A stretch of DNA of 64,000 nt from Bradyrhizobium sp. CCBAU 53421 (GTDB lineage Bacteria > Pseudomonadota > Alphaproteobacteria > Rhizobiales > Xanthobacteraceae). The notes below the pieces were generated by a model that did not search any database, was not told the DNA's origin, and was given only the letters and a program-made list of their open reading frames with translations. This document shows, piece after piece, positions 9,985 to 18,590 of the stretch; position 1 is the stretch's first letter, and each line of letters opens with the position of its first letter. The DNA is taken from NCBI RefSeq assembly GCF_015291625.1, contig NZ_CP030047.1, positions 7,626,001 through 7,690,000 of the forward strand. Reading direction: 5' to 3'. The translations under genes and the position numbers were made by a program.

Positions 9985-10985
9985 ATGGCGAATTGTACGA
10001 AACGGTCGAAGAGGTTTTGCCCGGAGCGCAGGGCGACCCCGGCGTTTCCGATCGAGATATCCAGAAGATTGCCGCAACGGCTGGCCCGCCGACGTTGGCA
10101 TTGCAGGCCCAAGCTCAGTTTAAGCTTTCCGCATCGGTGGGCGGCAATCCGGCAGCTCAATTCCCTCGGCGCAAAGCCAGCCGCGATCTTGCTCGAGGGC
10201 TGCGATCCGCAGGCCGCTGCCTTCAACTGGTTCGACAAAGGCGTTCTGTCTCCGGTCAAGGACCAAAAGAACTGCGGCGACTGCTTTGTATTCGCGGCGA
10301 CCGCCGCCTTCAAGGCAAGCTGGTAGCTGCAGAACCATGAGCAAATCTCCGTATCCGAGCAGCAGCTGCTCGATTGCGCAGGAGCGGGCAATTGCAAAAG
10401 CGGGTGGCACGGCGACGTCTTGAACTTCCTCAAATCCAAGGGTGTAACGGACGACACCAAGGTCCCCTATACCGGATCATCCAGCGGTACTTGCAAGGTC
10501 AACGATCACCCGGATACGGCCGTAAACTGGAGCTATGTTGATCAGAGCGAAGCAACGGCAAGCCTGAAAAGCATCAAGCAGGCCCGGTGCGCGCACGGTC
10601 CGGTCGTGTCAGCCGTTTACGCCGTGCGCCCGTTTCAACGCTATTTAAAGTGGCGTCTTCAACGAATTTGCGGAGGGTGATGGGACCAGTTCCGTCAATC
10701 ATGACGTCCTGATCGTCGGCTGGGATGATCAGAAGCACGCCTGGCGCATCAACAACAGCTGGGGCGAAACGATCTGGGCCGAGAACGGATATATGTGGAT
10801 CCGCTATCGCAGCAACTACATCGGCTTTGGCGCAGCTTGGGCCGACGCATTCAAGCGGCCGGCCGCACAAGACCCGGTCAAGGCTCTGGCATCAGCAAAG
10901 CAGATGGGTCGCCGATCACACATCCACATCGAGGTGGCGCTGTTTTCGATTCAGACCGCCTACCAGTTCTGGCAATTGATGGGGA
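9985..10985 (+). pseudogene. Papain-like (C1) cysteine peptidase, broken
   Basis: Catalytic elements of a papain-type protease are readable in order: VSPVKDQKN-type strand with CGDCF (Gln and catalytic Cys), NHDVLIVGWDD (catalytic His) and RINNSWGE (catalytic Asn). The first block ends at an in-frame TAG (10324-10326), after which the same frame resumes (EQISVSEQQLLDCAG). Near 10640 the reading changes frame, continuing as VFNEFAEGDG through YMWIRYRSNY. One stop and one frameshift make it non-functional. Its end lies about 60 bases before the PEP mutase-like gene. Confidence 0.75.
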
Positions 10986-11047
10986 TGACAGAAAAGTGTC
11001 ACGTTCAAAGCCGCTGAACGTCGACCGCTCGAAACACAGGGAGTGCC

Positions 11048-11986
11048 ATGCAGGATCATTCACCATCTGGGCTCATCGATGGCAATGATCGATCGGTCAA
11101 CCTTTCTCGAGCTGATCGTCTGCGCGCGGAAGTCTGCTCGAGCAGCGAACTCTCCTTTCTTATGGAGGCGCATGACGGCCTCTCCGCCGCGATTGCCGCG
11201 CGTGCGGGGTTCAAGGGACTTTGGGCATCAGGTCTATCGATCGCCTGTTCCCTCGGCTACCGCGATGCGAACGAAGCATCCTGGAGGGAGCTCGTCGACG
11301 CCGTCGAGCGGATCGTGGATTCAAGCCAGCTTCCGGTTCTCGTTGATGCCGATGGCGGCTTTGGCAATTTCAACAACGCCAGGTTGCTGGCGCGCAAACT
11401 GCGCGAGCGCGGCGCGGCCGGAATTGCCCTGGAGGACAGCTGTTATCCGAAAGTAAATTCGTTCGTTGGCGATCGTCATCCGCTCGCTGGCATCGATGAG
11501 TTCTGTGGCCGGTTGCGCGCCGTCAAGGACACGGCCGCGAAGGATCTTATCCTGGTCGCTCGGATCGAAGCGCTCATCGCGGGCTACGAGATGCACGAGG
11601 CCATCGCACGTGCTCACGCATACCGGGAAGCCGGCGCAGATGCGATCATCATTCATTCGCGAAGCAGCTCCGCCGACCAAATCCTTGCGTTCACACGCGC
11701 ATGGCAGAACAGACTGCCAGTCGTGATCGTGCCGACGAAGTATTTTCGGACACCGACCTGCGAGTATCGTCGCGCCCGCATCTCGACGGTCATTTGGGCT
11801 AATCATTCCGTGCGAGCCGCAGCGGCCGCAATGCGAAAGGTCTGCGGCCGCATCTTCGCTGAACAGAGCGCCGCTTCCGTCGATTCGGATATCGCTCCCC
11901 TCGACGAGCTCTTCGAACTGTTTGGCTACGATGAACTTGCGAAGGCGGAAGCGCGATACCTTCATCCTGATGAGCTCCAGCAATAG
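11048..11986 (+). CDS. Phosphoenolpyruvate mutase-like enzyme (isocitrate lyase superfamily)
   Basis: 312 residues from ATG 11048, with CAGGGAG upstream as ribosome site. The fold is clear: [27 protein letters not shown], the metal site VDADGGFGN, gating loop PKVNSF, VARIEALIAG, GADAIIIHSR and VIVPTKY. PEP mutases interconvert PEP and phosphonopyruvate, the first step to C-P bonds. The usual signature E-D-K-x5-N-S reads E-D-S-x5-N-S here, so the Lys is replaced while the later PK..NS is kept. Phosphonopyruvate hydrolase is a close relative and a possible alternative. No phosphonopyruvate decarboxylase is nearby. It heads a run with a nucleotidyltransferase and a CDP-alcohol phosphotransferase. 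Confidence 0.85.
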   Translation: MQDHSPSGLIDGNDRSVNLSRADRLRAEVCSSSELSFLMEAHDGLSAAIAARAGFKGLWASGLSIACSLGYRDANEASWRELVDAVERIVDSSQLPVLVDADGGFGNFNNARLLARKLRERGAAGIALEDSCYPKVNSFVGDRHPLAGIDEFCGRLRAVKDTAAKDLILVARIEALIAGYEMHEAIARAHAYREAGADAIIIHSRSSSADQILAFTRAWQNRLPVVIVPTKYFRTPTCEYRRARISTVIWANHSVRAAAAAMRKVCGRIFAEQSAASVDSDIAPLDELFELFGYDELAKAEARYLHPDELQQ

Positions 11987-12118
11987 GTTCGTTCACGCCA
12001 GTTAGCCGCTGACGTCACGAACGGCCTGTTCGTCGCGCTCCAACTTTCTCAATAAGAGCGCCGTGTGGCCAGACGTTCAAGAACAAAAGACATCCCTCGA
12101 CGGCAAGTGAGCGATTGC

Positions 12119-12919
12119 ATGGCAAATAACGCGCCCAAGAAAGCAGTGATTCTCGCCGCCGGCATGGGCTCTCGCCTGAGACCGTTGACGGATCTGCGAC
12201 CGAAACCGTTGGTCGAGGTCAACGGCGTTCCGATCCTCCATAACGCACTTCGCAACCTGCGAGAAGTCGGCGTGGTTGAGGCGACAATCGTTGTTGGCTA
12301 CCGAAAGGACGCCATTCAATATGCGTGCGATCGTCGCTACGCCAATATGGACATCAACTATATCGAAAATGCCGCGTTCGAGCGTACTGGAAGTGCCTAT
12401 TCATTGTGGCTCGCGCGCGACTGTCTACTGTCCACCGATTGCTATCTTCTCGAAGGGGACGTCTTCTTCGAAAAGGATGTTCTAGGACAATTGATGATAG
12501 AGCAGGCCACTGATGCTGCTGCCGTGGCTCCTTTCACGGCAATGATGGAAGGTTCAGCAGTTGTGCTGTCGGATAGCGGGTTGATTTCCGCAATTCACGT
12601 CAAACAGACCTCGGCCAGTCTCGCTAGTGCTGCCGCGCCCCTCTTCAAGACCATCAATGTGCTGAGGTTCGCGGCATCGACGCTGCGAAGCACGATTGTG
12701 CCGGCGCTCGACGAGATCATCGGCTCCGGCGCAACGCGATCCTATACCGAGGAACTTCTCGCCTTCCTGATTGAACGACGCGGGCTGCAGCTCGCGGCTG
12801 TCCGATGCGACGATCTAAAGTGGTATGAGATCGACACGGCTGGCGACCTAGAGATTGCCGAACGCATCTTCGCGAGCAGGTCAACGTTTCGGCCGCCCAA
12901 AGCTCCGCAAAATAGTTGA
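12119..12919 (+). CDS. Nucleotidyltransferase, probable CTP:phosphonate (or alcohol phosphate) cytidylyltransferase
   Basis: 266 residues from ATG 12119; an ATG at 12065 would add a non-conserved leader. The N-terminus is the sugar-nucleotidyltransferase core: KAVILAAGMGSRLRPLTDLRPKPLVEVNG, with the Gly-rich loop, the Arg and the PKP Lys, then LLEGDVFFEKD as the metal-binding Asp and WYEIDTAGDL near the end. In phosphonate clusters such enzymes (PntC type) charge 2-aminoethylphosphonate or a related phosphonate with CMP. The gene after it encodes a CDP-alcohol phosphotransferase, which would use such a CMP conjugate. An inositol-1-phosphate cytidylyltransferase-like role is the main alternative. 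Confidence 0.8.
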   Translation: MANNAPKKAVILAAGMGSRLRPLTDLRPKPLVEVNGVPILHNALRNLREVGVVEATIVVGYRKDAIQYACDRRYANMDINYIENAAFERTGSAYSLWLARDCLLSTDCYLLEGDVFFEKDVLGQLMIEQATDAAAVAPFTAMMEGSAVVLSDSGLISAIHVKQTSASLASAAAPLFKTINVLRFAASTLRSTIVPALDEIIGSGATRSYTEELLAFLIERRGLQLAAVRCDDLKWYEIDTAGDLEIAERIFASRSTFRPPKAPQNS

Positions 12920-13098
12920 AAGGATTGCGTTGCAGTGCTTCCCGGCCAGAGCAATGGGATCAGTCCGCCCCGCAAGATCCGATCCGGCTCGGCAAAGATG
13001 CCGGCCGGTCCACTGCCGACCGGCGCGGTGCTCGCGCCCCTACCTTCTCCACCTCAGCCCATCGGAGCAGATCGCAGGCTTATGACAAGGGTAAGGAA

Positions 13099-13713
13099 AT
13101 GATCGGATATTTGGCCGATTGTGCAAATGCCATTACCGCGTTCGCCCATCTGTTTGCTGTCATTGGCGTCTGCCTGGCTCTCAATGGCCGACTGGAGCTC
13201 GGCGCCGCGGCGATGCTCTGGACCTGGTTTTTAGATCATTGGGACGGGCATGTGGCCCGAAAAACCAGTCACCTTCGTCGTCCAGGAATGGCGGCGTTCG
13301 GAAAGAGCTTCGATGGCTTTGCCGATTTCATCCATGGTGTCTGGTTCCCTGCCATTATCATCCTGCTCGTTGATGATGGTTCGCTGCTCTCATTTGTTGC
13401 CAGCCTCGCGCTGGTCATGGCGGGCGCGATCAGATTGAGTTATTTCGAGAACGTTGGATTGACGACGGACGCGAAATTCATCGGCATCCCGGTTTCATAT
13501 GGCACACCGTTGGTTGCTCTGATGTTGCTGGTTCGGCCGCTCATGGCGGAGCAAACCTTCCGGGCGCTGTTGCCACTTGCTTTTTCAGCGCTTGCGGTTC
13601 TCCATGTCAGCGACTTTGTCCAAGTTCCGGCAATCCGGGGCCGCGGGGTCCCCATTGCGACGATGGCAGCGATTGCGTTGTCGCTGGCGCTCGTGACCAT
13701 GGCCTTGATCTAG
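13099..13713 (+). CDS. CDP-alcohol phosphatidyltransferase family membrane enzyme
   Basis: 204 residues from ATG 13099, with AAGGA just upstream; longer starts back to 12916 would add a basic, non-conserved leader. The family motif is present as DHWDGHVAR, then GKSFDGFAD, giving the D-x2-D-G-x2-A-R and G-x3-D-x3-D metal site. The spacing between the two halves is a few residues longer than usual. Five or six hydrophobic spans follow. The enzyme transfers a (phospho- or phosphono-) headgroup from a CMP or CDP carrier to an alcohol. Next to PEP mutase and a nucleotidyltransferase, a phosphonolipid or phosphonate-decorated product is a sensible inference. Confidence 0.8.
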   Translation: MIGYLADCANAITAFAHLFAVIGVCLALNGRLELGAAAMLWTWFLDHWDGHVARKTSHLRRPGMAAFGKSFDGFADFIHGVWFPAIIILLVDDGSLLSFVASLALVMAGAIRLSYFENVGLTTDAKFIGIPVSYGTPLVALMLLVRPLMAEQTFRALLPLAFSALAVLHVSDFVQVPAIRGRGVPIATMAAIALSLALVTMALI

Positions 13714-13849
13714 CCGGCAGACGGCTCATGGAAACGACAGCTGGTCCGCGGGCGACGCACTCGCCCACCCGAAGCGCGAGCCAAATGCCAGCAGCAGCAA
13801 CAATAGCAAAGGCCTAATTTCCAGAATCTGCCGCCGTGTGTGCCGCCAA

Positions 13850-15087
13850 TTAGGATGCGGCCACGGCCGACAGCGCTGCCACAAGGCGGTCAAGCTCCGG
13901 CTCGGTCGTGTAGATAGCCGGGCAAACGCGAATGCATTCGCCGGCCGCGAGGCCGCCGCGACGCACTGTAAGGACCTTGAATTCGTCCCTGAGCCGCGCG
14001 ACGATCGCAGCAGTGTCCTTCTGACCGGTCTTGTCCTTGATCCGAAATGAGCTGATGCCGGCATGCATCAATGGATCGTTAGGGGTCAGTATGTGGACCG
14101 AAGGGATGTGAGCGACGCGCTCGACCCAGTAATTGCGCAGATGGGTCAACCTGGCTCGCTTGGCCGGCACGCCGATTGCCTCATGTAGGTCGAGCGCCGC
14201 CGGTACCGTAAGCGCAGCAGCGAAGTTGAGCGTACCGGTGTGGATGCGCGAACGGATATCATGCGCGGACCAGTCTTGATCGCCCATATGGACGTCGATG
14301 TCGGCAAGACGTCCTTTGCGGATATAGAGGAAACCGAGACCGACCGGTGCCCCGATCCATTTGTGCAGGTTGAAGCCAGCGAAATCCACGTCAAGATCGG
14401 CGATGTCGAGCGGGAGCTGACCCCAGCTATGCGCCGCATCGAGAATGACGTCGACGCCCCTGCTGCGGGCCATGGCGGCGATATCACGCACAGGCAGCAC
14501 CAATCCGGTGCGATGCGACAGATGGGTCAGCAACAGAAGTCTTGCCGTCGGCGTCTCATCCAGGACCTTGCGGTAAGTGTCGAGCACGGAAGCGCGCGTC
14601 GTGGGCTCGGGGATGGCGAAACTCTTGACGGTGACGCCGCGGCGGGCTTTGAGCATCGCCATCGCATACTGCGCGGAATCGTAGTCCAGGTCGGCATAGA
14701 GCACCACATCTGCGCGCCTGAGCCGATTATACCCTGCTATCAGGATTTGCAGGGCCTCTGTTGCACCGCGTGTAAGAGCGATCTCCTCGGCCGCAACGCC
14801 GAGGGCGGCCGCAACGCGGACACGGACGTGGCGACATCGGCATCGAAGGAGCTGCGTACGTAGATCGTGTTATGGCGATTGACGCGCCGAATGTTCCGCA
14901 GGTAGGTCTCAAGAACCGGTTTGGCCATGACGCCAAAATAGCCGTTCTCGAGATTGGCGATCGAGCGGTCGACATCGTAGAGTTCGCGCACCGCCGACCA
15001 AAAGTGACGATTGCCGGCAGACTTGTCTTGGTTCGGCGCGAACAACATCGCGCTCATTTGGGGAATACTGCAGTGGCCGGCCATCAT
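13850..15087 (-). pseudogene. Class V aminotransferase-like protein with a frameshift
   Basis: The N-terminal part (FWSAVRELYDV..., NLENGYFGVMAKPV, NTIYVRSSFDADVA) lies in one frame from ATG 15087. The rest lies in another: VAAEEIALTRGATEALQIL, VILDAAHSWGQLP, and FNLHKWIGAPVG with the PLP-binding Lys. The change falls near 14835-14850 and a single-base indel would restore about 400 residues. Homologues include isopenicillin-N-epimerase-like and EgtE-like PLP enzymes. It lies opposite the three phosphonate-type genes and could have been the phosphonopyruvate-transaminating step, but that is inference. A sequencing error cannot be excluded; otherwise it is a pseudogene. Confidence 0.75.
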
Positions 15088-15543
15088 TTATGCACTGCCT
15101 TATCTGATGCGCTGATGCGATCCTGCGGGTGTCGGGCAGTTGTCTTGCTGCTCTCTCTTCCAATCGCGCGCTCACCGTGTCATTTCATTTCTTTCATTCT
15201 CTTGCCTCGCTCGCAGAGGCAATGCGCGCGGCCGGCAAGGAGCGGGAGCAGTTCCCCAGCAAACAACAGCAGCGCGCGCGACTGCGCCTTCAACGGTTCA
15301 CGAACAGCGCTGGTCGTCATCGCTTAAGGCGGTGCATGCAGGCGCCCGCTAGATCTCATGCTGCGCGACGGAGGCACCGATACTGCTGGGAAGATGGACA
15401 ACCGTAAACTGCGTGATCTGGCAGGGTGACAGAGCGCAAATGGGGCGACCCAGGCGCGTCGAATCTACGAGAAGGACGTTCCGATCGCGCGACACATGGA
15501 TAAATTCCGCCTCCCATTGCGGTCGGATCGCGTTCCATCGGCA
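15088..15543. other. Gap without a supported gene
   Basis: About 450 bases between the aminotransferase remnant and the asparagine-synthetase-like gene, holding only short frames. Promoter elements for the aminotransferase should lie here but none is clear. Confidence 0.35.
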
Positions 15544-17304
15544 CTATAGCGTGATTGGTCCGATGGCTTTGCTCTCATCACCCACAAAGACTTCGCGGCG
15601 AGCGATGAATTGCTGGGCCCAGACCTCCGCGGTTATCGCATTCCAAAGCCAGCGGACCTCGACAGGCTTGTAGGGCCGGCTTCCCCGTCTCAGCAAGCGC
15701 TGCACGTCGGCATGATTGACGACGCTGACCTGGTTCCGTCGGCTCGGAGCAAAGAGCCGCGAATACAGATGGTCGATCACATCGGCCATTTCCGCGTCAT
15801 AGGGAAACTGTTGAATGTACTTCTTCCGGTGCGTGACGGCACGTGGAAGCACTAGCTCCGCCGCCTTGCGCAGGATTGCCTTCACCTGGCGCGGGCCGAC
15901 CTTCTGGCGATCCGGAATTCTGAGCGCGAGATCGATAAGGTGTTTGCTGGCGTATGGCATGCAGGACCTCAAGCCAAACTCAGCCGCGAGCACCTGCTGC
16001 GCGCCCATCCTGTTGTCCCATGCTGTCAATGCCGAGCACAACATCCTAAACAGCGGCGCCTTGTCATCGGCAAACGCCATTTCGTCTGTCGCCAGACGAC
16101 TTTGCTCCGGATAGGCTGAGCACGGCGCCGGCAAGGGGTGGCGGCCTTTAGTCACCTGGTATATTGCACGCGCGATCCAGGAATCCGGGAGCGTGCCGGA
16201 GAGCTCGGCGCTGCGAAAATCACGGAGAATACGCTTGGCCCCGGGCACATGACGACCAAGCCACAGGCGACGATGCGCGGGCATGCCAGCGAACAGCGTG
16301 TCGCACATATTGCCTGAAAACATCGTATCGACTGTTCCGGCCGCCCCACGCGCCAACGCATAGAGTTGTGGGAACTCATCATAGCCGCCGGGATCTTCCA
16401 GGCACCAGACGGTCGTTGGAAGGAGCTCCATCAGGTCCTTCGGACGGACGATGATTTCGTGATGATGGGTCCCAAGTATCGACGCAGTCTGCCGCGCACC
16501 GAGAATATCCGGATCGGTGTCGCCGTGTCCGACCGTGAAGCTATGGAGCTGGTCAACAGCAAGGCGCTCCCGCAGCAGGGCGGCGATCAGGGCCGAATCG
16601 ACGCCACCACTCAGCGACACGCCGACTCTGGCCCTGGTATCGGGGGTCCACGCATTAACGGATCGTTCGAGGACATCGAGGACCTCTTTCGGCGTGACAG
16701 GCTCACTCGGCGCCTCATAGTCGCAGGCCCGCGGCTTTGTGCGGACAATTTTTGCTGCGCTTGCGCTGACTATCATTGCGCTGCCCGGCAGAACCGGTCG
16801 GATGTCCTTGAAAAACGTCCGCCCTGGTGGCGCCCAACCATTGTGGAAGAAGGTGTTGATCGCCGGCAGGTCCGGCTCAGAACTGATCTGCGACAAGGCG
16901 AGCAGCGCCTTGTAGTGCGTGGCAAAGGCCGTCCATCCCTCCCCCTGTGCAACGGCCAGCGGCATCACCCCGAACGGGTCGCGCGCGAGCACCAGAGCCT
17001 GCAGCGCCTCATCCCAGATCGCAATTGCATAGTGACCGTCCAACTCGTCTAAGAACCGGATGCCGTCTCTTCGATAGCCCTCAGCGATCTCTTGCACCGA
17101 CAATGGCAGCCCTGCAACATTGAGCAGATGGCCCGTACAGGCAACGAGTTGCTTGTCCAAACGTTCAACGCCGCCAGAGCCTGCGCGCATGGCGAAATGC
17201 GCCAAACCAGATTCCAAGATATGGACTTCGGGCCCGCCTTGCGGGAGCAGCTGTCCCATTCGTGTCATCAGCGATCCATTGATGCGCCCGACGAATCCGC
17301 ACAT
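15544..17304 (-). CDS. Asparagine synthetase-like glutamine amidotransferase
   Basis: 586 residues from ATG 17304, chosen because processed family members expose Cys2 (MCGFVG). The N-terminal glutaminase domain keeps Cys2, YAIAIWDEA and LARDPFGVMPL. The synthetase domain has the PP-loop SLSGGVDSAL for ATP, and YDEFPQLYALARG and FSGNMCDTLFAG where asparagine synthetases bind substrate. Such enzymes adenylate a carboxylate and amidate it with glutamine nitrogen; relatives close beta-lactam rings or amidate peptides in natural-product clusters. It is a singleton on the same strand as, and 450 bases after, the importer operon. The substrate is unknown; the setting beside phosphonate-type genes suggests a specialised product. 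Confidence 0.85.
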   Translation of the reverse strand: MCGFVGRINGSLMTRMGQLLPQGGPEVHILESGLAHFAMRAGSGGVERLDKQLVACTGHLLNVAGLPLSVQEIAEGYRRDGIRFLDELDGHYAIAIWDEALQALVLARDPFGVMPLAVAQGEGWTAFATHYKALLALSQISSEPDLPAINTFFHNGWAPPGRTFFKDIRPVLPGSAMIVSASAAKIVRTKPRACDYEAPSEPVTPKEVLDVLERSVNAWTPDTRARVGVSLSGGVDSALIAALLRERLAVDQLHSFTVGHGDTDPDILGARQTASILGTHHHEIIVRPKDLMELLPTTVWCLEDPGGYDEFPQLYALARGAAGTVDTMFSGNMCDTLFAGMPAHRRLWLGRHVPGAKRILRDFRSAELSGTLPDSWIARAIYQVTKGRHPLPAPCSAYPEQSRLATDEMAFADDKAPLFRMLCSALTAWDNRMGAQQVLAAEFGLRSCMPYASKHLIDLALRIPDRQKVGPRQVKAILRKAAELVLPRAVTHRKKYIQQFPYDAEMADVIDHLYSRLFAPSRRNQVSVVNHADVQRLLRRGSRPYKPVEVRWLWNAITAEVWAQQFIARREVFVGDESKAIGPITL

Positions 17305-17780
17305 GCTGGTCATCGATGATCTCACTCAGTTAGTGTTGGGAGGCCTGGCTGCGGAGGCGCGAGCCACTGATGAATAGGGTCGATAGTGAGCTGCAGGACA
17401 GGCTGGCGACATTCTGCAAGACCGTCATGCACTGTCTTTTGTGAGCCCCTTTTTAGCCCATACAGACGTATTCCGGTGGCGCCTTCATGCACTCATCAAA
17501 ATCAGGTGTCGAATGAACCGCGATGCGAGCTCCTGATCTGACGATTTTTGGGTGCGCGAGAGGCAGCGAGCGTGCATCATAGCCGGCCACCATCAGGCTG
17601 ATTTGCAAGATGACGCTTTGCTGCTCTGGTCAAAGGCATCAGATGTGGTTCGCCGTGACAAGCCAACTACCAATGCCGGTGGTTGACCTGAAGAGCGGAC
17701 GATGCACGGCTCGCTCTTTTAGGCGCCGATCGCCGCCTGCCGACAAAAGTGGTTGCACCTCTTGCTTCCCAAGGCGATTG
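17305..17780. other. Gap without a supported gene
   Basis: About 475 bases upstream of the asparagine-synthetase-like gene. No protein, RNA or clear terminator is recognised. Confidence 0.35.
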
Positions 17781-18590
17781 TTACAGCGCGCGAGACGGCC
17801 GCGTTGCGTCGGGAGCGATGTCGATGATTTTAGCATCACGGATCGCATGGGGGTGCACCACGACATCGCGGCTGTTGACCAGGATGACGCTAAAATATGG
17901 CTCGACCTCGACATGCCGGACGATCTCGGTCTGAAAATCCAGCATGACCTGATGGGTGAGACCTGCTGCGACCGTGAACGGAACACCCCGCCAGGAACCG
18001 GCGACGTTTCGGTGCATATGGCCGAAGAACATGTGGCGGATGCGCGATTTGAACGGGGCGATGGCCTCCCAAAATTCGTCCTCGTTCTGGAGCGCGATAT
18101 GATCGAGCCGCTTCAGCCCGACCCTGACCGGCGCGTGATGCATGAACATCAAAACCGGCTGATGGCCCTCGGCAAGCCGTGCGCTGAGCCAATCGAGGCG
18201 CACGCGATCAAATGCACCGGCATGGGTTCCCATCGTCCAAGTATCAAGCAGCAGGCCAACGTGATCACCCAAATCGAATCTTTTGTGCGCGTAGCCGTCG
18301 GGAGCCAAATGCTGCGGAAACACCGCGCCGAACACGCTGCGACGATCATGATTGCCGACCGTGACATAAAGCGGCGGCAAGGAGAATTCGTCCACAACGT
18401 CGCGGAACAACTCGTAGGATGCTCGATCCGCAAGATCCGTGACGTCGCCGCTTACGACCAGCGCTTGCGCATCGAGATGGTGAGCCTCGATCTCGGCAAG
18501 GCAGGCTCGCAAACGCGCCTGCGGATCAATTCCCCTCAAGAGGCTTCCGTTGGGCACGAGATGAGGATCGGTCAGCTGGATGATCTTCAT
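17781..18590 (-). CDS. Calcineurin-like metallophosphoesterase (CpdA/GpdQ type)
   Basis: 269 residues from ATG 18590. All five metal-binding motifs of the class III phosphodiesterase group appear in order: LTDPHL, VVSGDVTD, VGNHDRR, FMHHAP and FGHMHRN. Relatives hydrolyse cAMP or glycerophosphodiesters, and some act on phosphonate monoesters. Its ATG overlaps the stop codon of the upstream solute-binding protein (ATGA), so it is the last gene of the importer operon. That suggests it processes an imported phospho- or phosphonate ester. Substrate specificity cannot be read from the sequence. Confidence 0.9.
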   Translation of the reverse strand: MKIIQLTDPHLVPNGSLLRGIDPQARLRACLAEIEAHHLDAQALVVSGDVTDLADRASYELFRDVVDEFSLPPLYVTVGNHDRRSVFGAVFPQHLAPDGYAHKRFDLGDHVGLLLDTWTMGTHAGAFDRVRLDWLSARLAEGHQPVLMFMHHAPVRVGLKRLDHIALQNEDEFWEAIAPFKSRIRHMFFGHMHRNVAGSWRGVPFTVAAGLTHQVMLDFQTEIVRHVEVEPYFSVILVNSRDVVVHPHAIRDAKIIDIAPDATRPSRAL

